From Neocallimastix lanati (nom. inval.) (Eukaryota > Neocallimastigomycota > Neocallimastigomycetes > Neocallimastigales > Neocallimastigaceae), in assembly GCA_016946835.1 (NCBI GenBank), contig JACVTC010000008.1, forward strand, positions 189,501-253,500: a stretch of 64,000 nucleotides of DNA, written 5' to 3'. This document shows positions 60,781-64,000 of the stretch, piece after piece; position 1 is the first letter of the stretch; every line of letters starts with the position of its first letter. Position numbers and translations under genes: made by a program. The notes below the pieces were generated by a model. That model searched no databases and was not told the origin of the DNA. It was given only the letters and a program-made list of their open reading frames with translations.

Positions 60781-61362
60781 AAACAAGGTATTAATGTATT
60801 AATAATAATTAATAATATTTAAAATAAAATAAAAAAAATATAATAATTATTTTATATACGTAGTAATTATATATATATATATATATATTTTTATTTAATT
60901 TTCTAAAAAAAATTTTTTTAGTCATAATAAACGTTTATCTTAATTATTTTTATTATTATTTAAAAATTTATTTATTCATTTATAATTTATTCATTCATTT
61001 ATTTATTTATCACATTATAATACGCCATGTTTTCCGAAATACAATACAACAAAATACAAATTTATGTAATAAAAATTTTCGAAATGACACACCCCCCTTT
61101 TGTCAATTTTTTTGAAAGTATGTGGCGTATTAAAAAAATGTGGCATTTCGCCAATTTGAAAATTATTAAATAAATCAATAAATCATTAAATAAAATTAAA
61201 TATTATTAATATGGAATAAAAACAAGTTTAAAAAAAAAAAAATCATTTTGAATAAATATTAATTTATTTTTTTCATTTATTTATATCAATACTTCAATTT
61301 GCGAAATGCAACCTGGTGAAATGTAACTTGAAGAAATAATACATTTTATACTACGCCACTTG

Positions 61363-61395
61363 CCTAAATACAATTTGGGGAAATGCAACTCTCCC
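61363..61395. repeat. Right terminal inverted repeat of the MULE
   Basis: Inverted match of the left end, abutting the 9-bp duplication. Confidence 0.8.
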
Positions 61396-61404
61396 AGTAT
61401 TTAT

Positions 61405-62216
61405 ATAATTATTATTTTTTTTTTTTTATTTCTTTTTTATTATTTAAAAGTATCATCTTTTATATTATAACATTGATTTCAATATTTTATTTTATTAATA
61501 CTTTATACTATAATATTATTAATTTCAATTTAGATAGTTAATTAGCATCAATATTATATTTTTATTATTATTATTAACATATTTTTATAATTATTTATTA
61601 ATTTTTTATTATTTTTTTTTTTTTATATTTCTTTTTTAATATTTAAAATATCCTTTTAATATTTTATTTTTATTAGTTTTTTTTTTAATTTTGCGCCTCA
61701 TCCAAAAATAAAATAATTATTTAATATGCCACATTCAATATTTTTGACTTCGCTGTTTTCCGAAATGCAACAACTCCCCAACGAACAATTAAATGAATAC
61801 TTTTTTTATTATAATAAATTATTAAATTTATAAACTAAATATAATTTATTTATTTATTTGTTTATTTCTTTATTTATTTCTTTATCTAATTATTTTTTTT
61901 TTATTTATTTATTTATTTATTATTATTATTATTATTATAACTAATAAAAATGTAATGTTCAATGTAAATTATAATAAAGTTGAAGTTCATTACTACAACA
62001 TACATTATTCACTTGTTGAGTATCTAAAAAAAAAAAAAAAAAAAAAAGAAATATTTTAATCAACAAATAGATTAATACTTCCTTTATTGATTATACACTT
62101 TATTAGATTTAATGTTGATAAATCAATAATATATATATATTAATTAAAAACTATCGAAAGATTAATAATTAATAATTATGAACTTATTTTTATTTTTATA
62201 TCAATATTTATAATTA
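61405..62216. other. AT-rich intergenic region with tandem-repeat units and a TIR-like motif
   Basis: Continues the ~380-bp repeat interrupted by the MULE. At 61754-61778 TTTTCCGAAATGCAACAACT followed by CCCC resembles a MULE end. Poly(A) near 62028. Confidence 0.55.
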
Positions 62217-63848
62217 TTATTTAGCTCCATGTGCATATAAATAACACCTTATTTCATAAGTACATTTTGGAGGTATAGAATAATCTCTGTTCCACTTATT
62301 TACATCAGCTCCATGTTTCACTAAATATCTCACTAGAGTTTTATTCCCTTTTCTGCATGCAACCATTAAAGGGGTATCATCACCTACTTTTATATTTACA
62401 TTTGCTCCATGTTCCACTAAATAGCTTACTAGAGTTATATTTTCTTTATCACATGCAATTGTTAAAGGTGTCTTCTTATCTCCTTCTCTATTTACATCTG
62501 CTCCATGTTCCACTAAATATTTTACTAAAGCTAAATTTTCATTTTTACAAAAAATGTTTAAAGGTGTATCTCCTTTATATCCACTTTTATTTACATCTGC
62601 TCCATGTTCCACTAAACATTCCACTAGAGTTATATTTTCTTTATCAATTGCAGCCATTAAAGGTGTAATATTACAAAATCCACTTTTATTTACATCTGCT
62701 CCATGTTCCACTAAATATTTTACAATAGTACTATTTCCATTGTTTATTGCATATAATAAGACTGAATCACCAATATAATCCGTTCCATTTATATCAGCTC
62801 CATGTTCTACTAAATATCTTACTAGAGCTTCATTTTCATTCCAACATGAAATCATTAATGGTGTAATTTCTTTAGAGGTTCCTTTTTTATTGACATCTGC
62901 TCCATGTTCTATTAAGTACTTTACTATAGCTTCATTTTCATTCCAACATGAAATCATTAATGGCGTATTATCATTAGTACCTTTTATATTGACATCTGCT
63001 CCATATTCCACAAAATATTTTACTAGAGTTTCATTTTCATTAATACATGCAGCTGTTAAAGCTGTTATACTACCATCTCCAGTTTCATTTATATATGCTC
63101 CATTTTCCACTAAACATTTTATTATAGCGAAATTTCCTCCTTTACATGCCATTAAAAAAACTGTAGGATTACTACTACCATACCCTACTTTTCCATTGGG
63201 ATTTTCTCCAAGTTTCAATAAATATTTAACGATATATTCATTTTCATCTATACAAGCATTATATAAATATTTATTTATATTAGAATTGAAAGTATTAATA
63301 ATTGATATTTGATACTTTTTATCTTCAATTTTATTTTTCAATTCAGAGGTTGATATAGATTCATTATTTTTATATAAATGACATAAATTGAGAATAAACT
63401 CATTATCATAGAATTTAAAATTTTCAAAAATTATATCTAATAATTCAATATTTTCATCTTTTATTAAAGTTTGAATCAAAATTGAAGTTATCCAAAATTT
63501 TAGACTCACTTCGTTTTTAACAATAAAATTTAATGCATCTTTCGAAAGTAACTGCATTTTATATATTTCATATATTATATCCTTGTTCTCATTGAAAATT
63601 TTATTAATATTATTATTATTTAAATAATTCAATAATTCTAAATTTTGACTATAAATTGCCAATACATATAGACCTATAATAATATCTTCATTATTATTTG
63701 AATTATTTTTTTTTGTTGAATTCAAAACTTTCTTATAAATTATATTATTTACTTTTTTATCCAATAATAATTCATTGAAATCTTTGGTCTTCTTGATTCT
63801 TTTAAGTATATCATTTACAACTGATCTATCATAACTACCTTTCAACAT
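62217..63848 (-). CDS. Ankyrin-repeat protein, intact
   Basis: Single-exon frame of 543 residues, first ATG at 63848. Residues 1-190 are Asn/Lys/Leu-rich helical sequence without clear repeats (GLYVLAIYSQNLELLNYL may be a degenerate unit). Residues about 190-530 hold ten or so canonical ~33-residue ankyrin repeats of the form TPLMISCWNENEAIVKYLIE followed by HGADVN, ending near YEIRCYLYAHGAK. The repeats are similar enough to suggest recent internal duplication. Ankyrin stacks are protein-binding scaffolds; no catalytic domain is attached, so no partner or pathway can be given. Composition and style match the decayed relatives at 40.2-41.2 and 44.1-45.8 kb. Confidence 0.93.
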   Translation of the reverse strand: MLKGSYDRSVVNDILKRIKKTKDFNELLLDKKVNNIIYKKVLNSTKKNNSNNNEDIIIGLYVLAIYSQNLELLNYLNNNNINKIFNENKDIIYEIYKMQLLSKDALNFIVKNEVSLKFWITSILIQTLIKDENIELLDIIFENFKFYDNEFILNLCHLYKNNESISTSELKNKIEDKKYQISIINTFNSNINKYLYNACIDENEYIVKYLLKLGENPNGKVGYGSSNPTVFLMACKGGNFAIIKCLVENGAYINETGDGSITALTAACINENETLVKYFVEYGADVNIKGTNDNTPLMISCWNENEAIVKYLIEHGADVNKKGTSKEITPLMISCWNENEALVRYLVEHGADINGTDYIGDSVLLYAINNGNSTIVKYLVEHGADVNKSGFCNITPLMAAIDKENITLVECLVEHGADVNKSGYKGDTPLNIFCKNENLALVKYLVEHGADVNREGDKKTPLTIACDKENITLVSYLVEHGANVNIKVGDDTPLMVACRKGNKTLVRYLVKHGADVNKWNRDYSIPPKCTYEIRCYLYAHGAK

Positions 63849-64000
63849 GAGAGTGTAATTGTTATTTTTATTTAATAATTTTTTTTATTTATAAATCAAT
63901 ATTTTTTTTTTTTTTAATTTATTTCAATTTATTATAAATTAATATTTTTTTTTATTTATTTTAATATATTATAAGATAATATTCGTTTTATTATTTTTAT
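63849..64000. other. 5' flank of the ankyrin gene
   Basis: T-rich DNA on the plus strand; on the minus strand an A-rich leader before the ATG. Confidence 0.5.

Larger units (their letters stand above)
57197..61395 (+). mobile_element. MULE (Mutator-like) DNA transposon
   Basis: The 4199-bp element is bounded by a perfect 9-bp target duplication AGTATTTAT (57188-57196 and 61396-61404), the length typical of Mutator-like elements. The ends are inverted repeats: left GGAAGTGGGGCATTTCGCC then AAATTG, right (reverse complement) GGGAGAGTTGCATTTCCCC then AAATTG. A second inverted pair, 43 bp with one mismatch, lies at 57242-57284 and 61044-61086. Between the ends are a transposase gene (58008-59444) and repeat-rich DNA with a 38-bp repeat and a TTTTA minisatellite. 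The ends look complete. The transposase has one internal stop, so this copy is probably non-autonomous unless read through. Confidence 0.92.

Noticed and set aside
62357-63312. Plus-strand frames rich in LLYLHLLHVPLN / TSAPCSTKYFT
   Set aside because: Antisense of the ankyrin-repeat consensus.
1-64000. Dictyostelid or apicomplexan origin
   Set aside because: AT content alone would allow it, but the mixture of MULE, copia and gypsy elements, poly(A) LINEs, many short introns and Asn-rich ankyrin genes fits anaerobic fungi better; not proven.

Overview
The window is extremely AT-rich eukaryotic DNA with long homopolymer runs, microsatellites and minisatellites. Host genes are interrupted by short GT-AG introns, Asn-rich ankyrin-repeat proteins are present, and mobile elements are nested in one another. 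This matches a fungal genome of the anaerobic gut fungus type (Neocallimastigomycota). That assignment is an inference from composition and gene style; another AT-rich protist-like lineage is possible. The standard genetic code fits all exon joins.

Layout. 1-6.9 kb: a full-length non-LTR retrotransposon (LINE) with one 1374-codon frame, then the 5' half of a diverged relative. 7-15 kb: LTR-retroelement graveyard, with two Ty1/copia pol fossils, a 703-bp solo LTR inserted into the second with a clean 5-bp duplication, a second related LTR, and two non-coding miniature LTR elements primed by an apparent tRNA-Lys(CUU) half-molecule. 16.4-19.2 kb: five-exon two-RRM RNA-binding protein. 19.6-22 kb: 5'-truncated LINE copy and a Ty3/gypsy fossil. 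23.5-28.6 kb: fourteen-exon proteasome base subunit RPN1. 30-32 kb: another LINE fragment and a SINE-like element. 32.8-34 kb: Cys-rich single-pass surface protein. 37.4-38.2 kb: decayed Pro/Gln/Tyr-rich gene, then a hairpin cluster and a gypsy fossil. 40-46 kb: two decayed ankyrin genes flanking an intact three-exon ERI1-like DEDDh exonuclease. 46.1-49.4 kb: a 52-bp minisatellite and a gene built from a 33-bp coding repeat. 49.4-54 kb: broken Ty3/gypsy element on the minus strand containing a second, better preserved copy of the SINE. 54.8-55.7 kb: thioredoxin whose active site is split over a 16-nt micro-exon. 57.2-61.4 kb: MULE DNA transposon with terminal inverted repeats and a 9-bp target duplication. 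62.2-63.8 kb: intact ankyrin-repeat protein.

The host genes show no operon-like or pathway logic: proteasome (RPN1), RNA binding/decay (RRM protein, ERI1-like nuclease), redox (thioredoxin), a surface protein and ankyrin scaffolds. The most novel material is repetitive: a tRNA-related SINE family with a covarying 3' hairpin, miniature LTR elements whose primer-binding site has an internal complementary copy, and a minisatellite shared between an intergenic locus and the inside of the MULE. All exon boundaries were placed by hand from frame and GT/AG sites.
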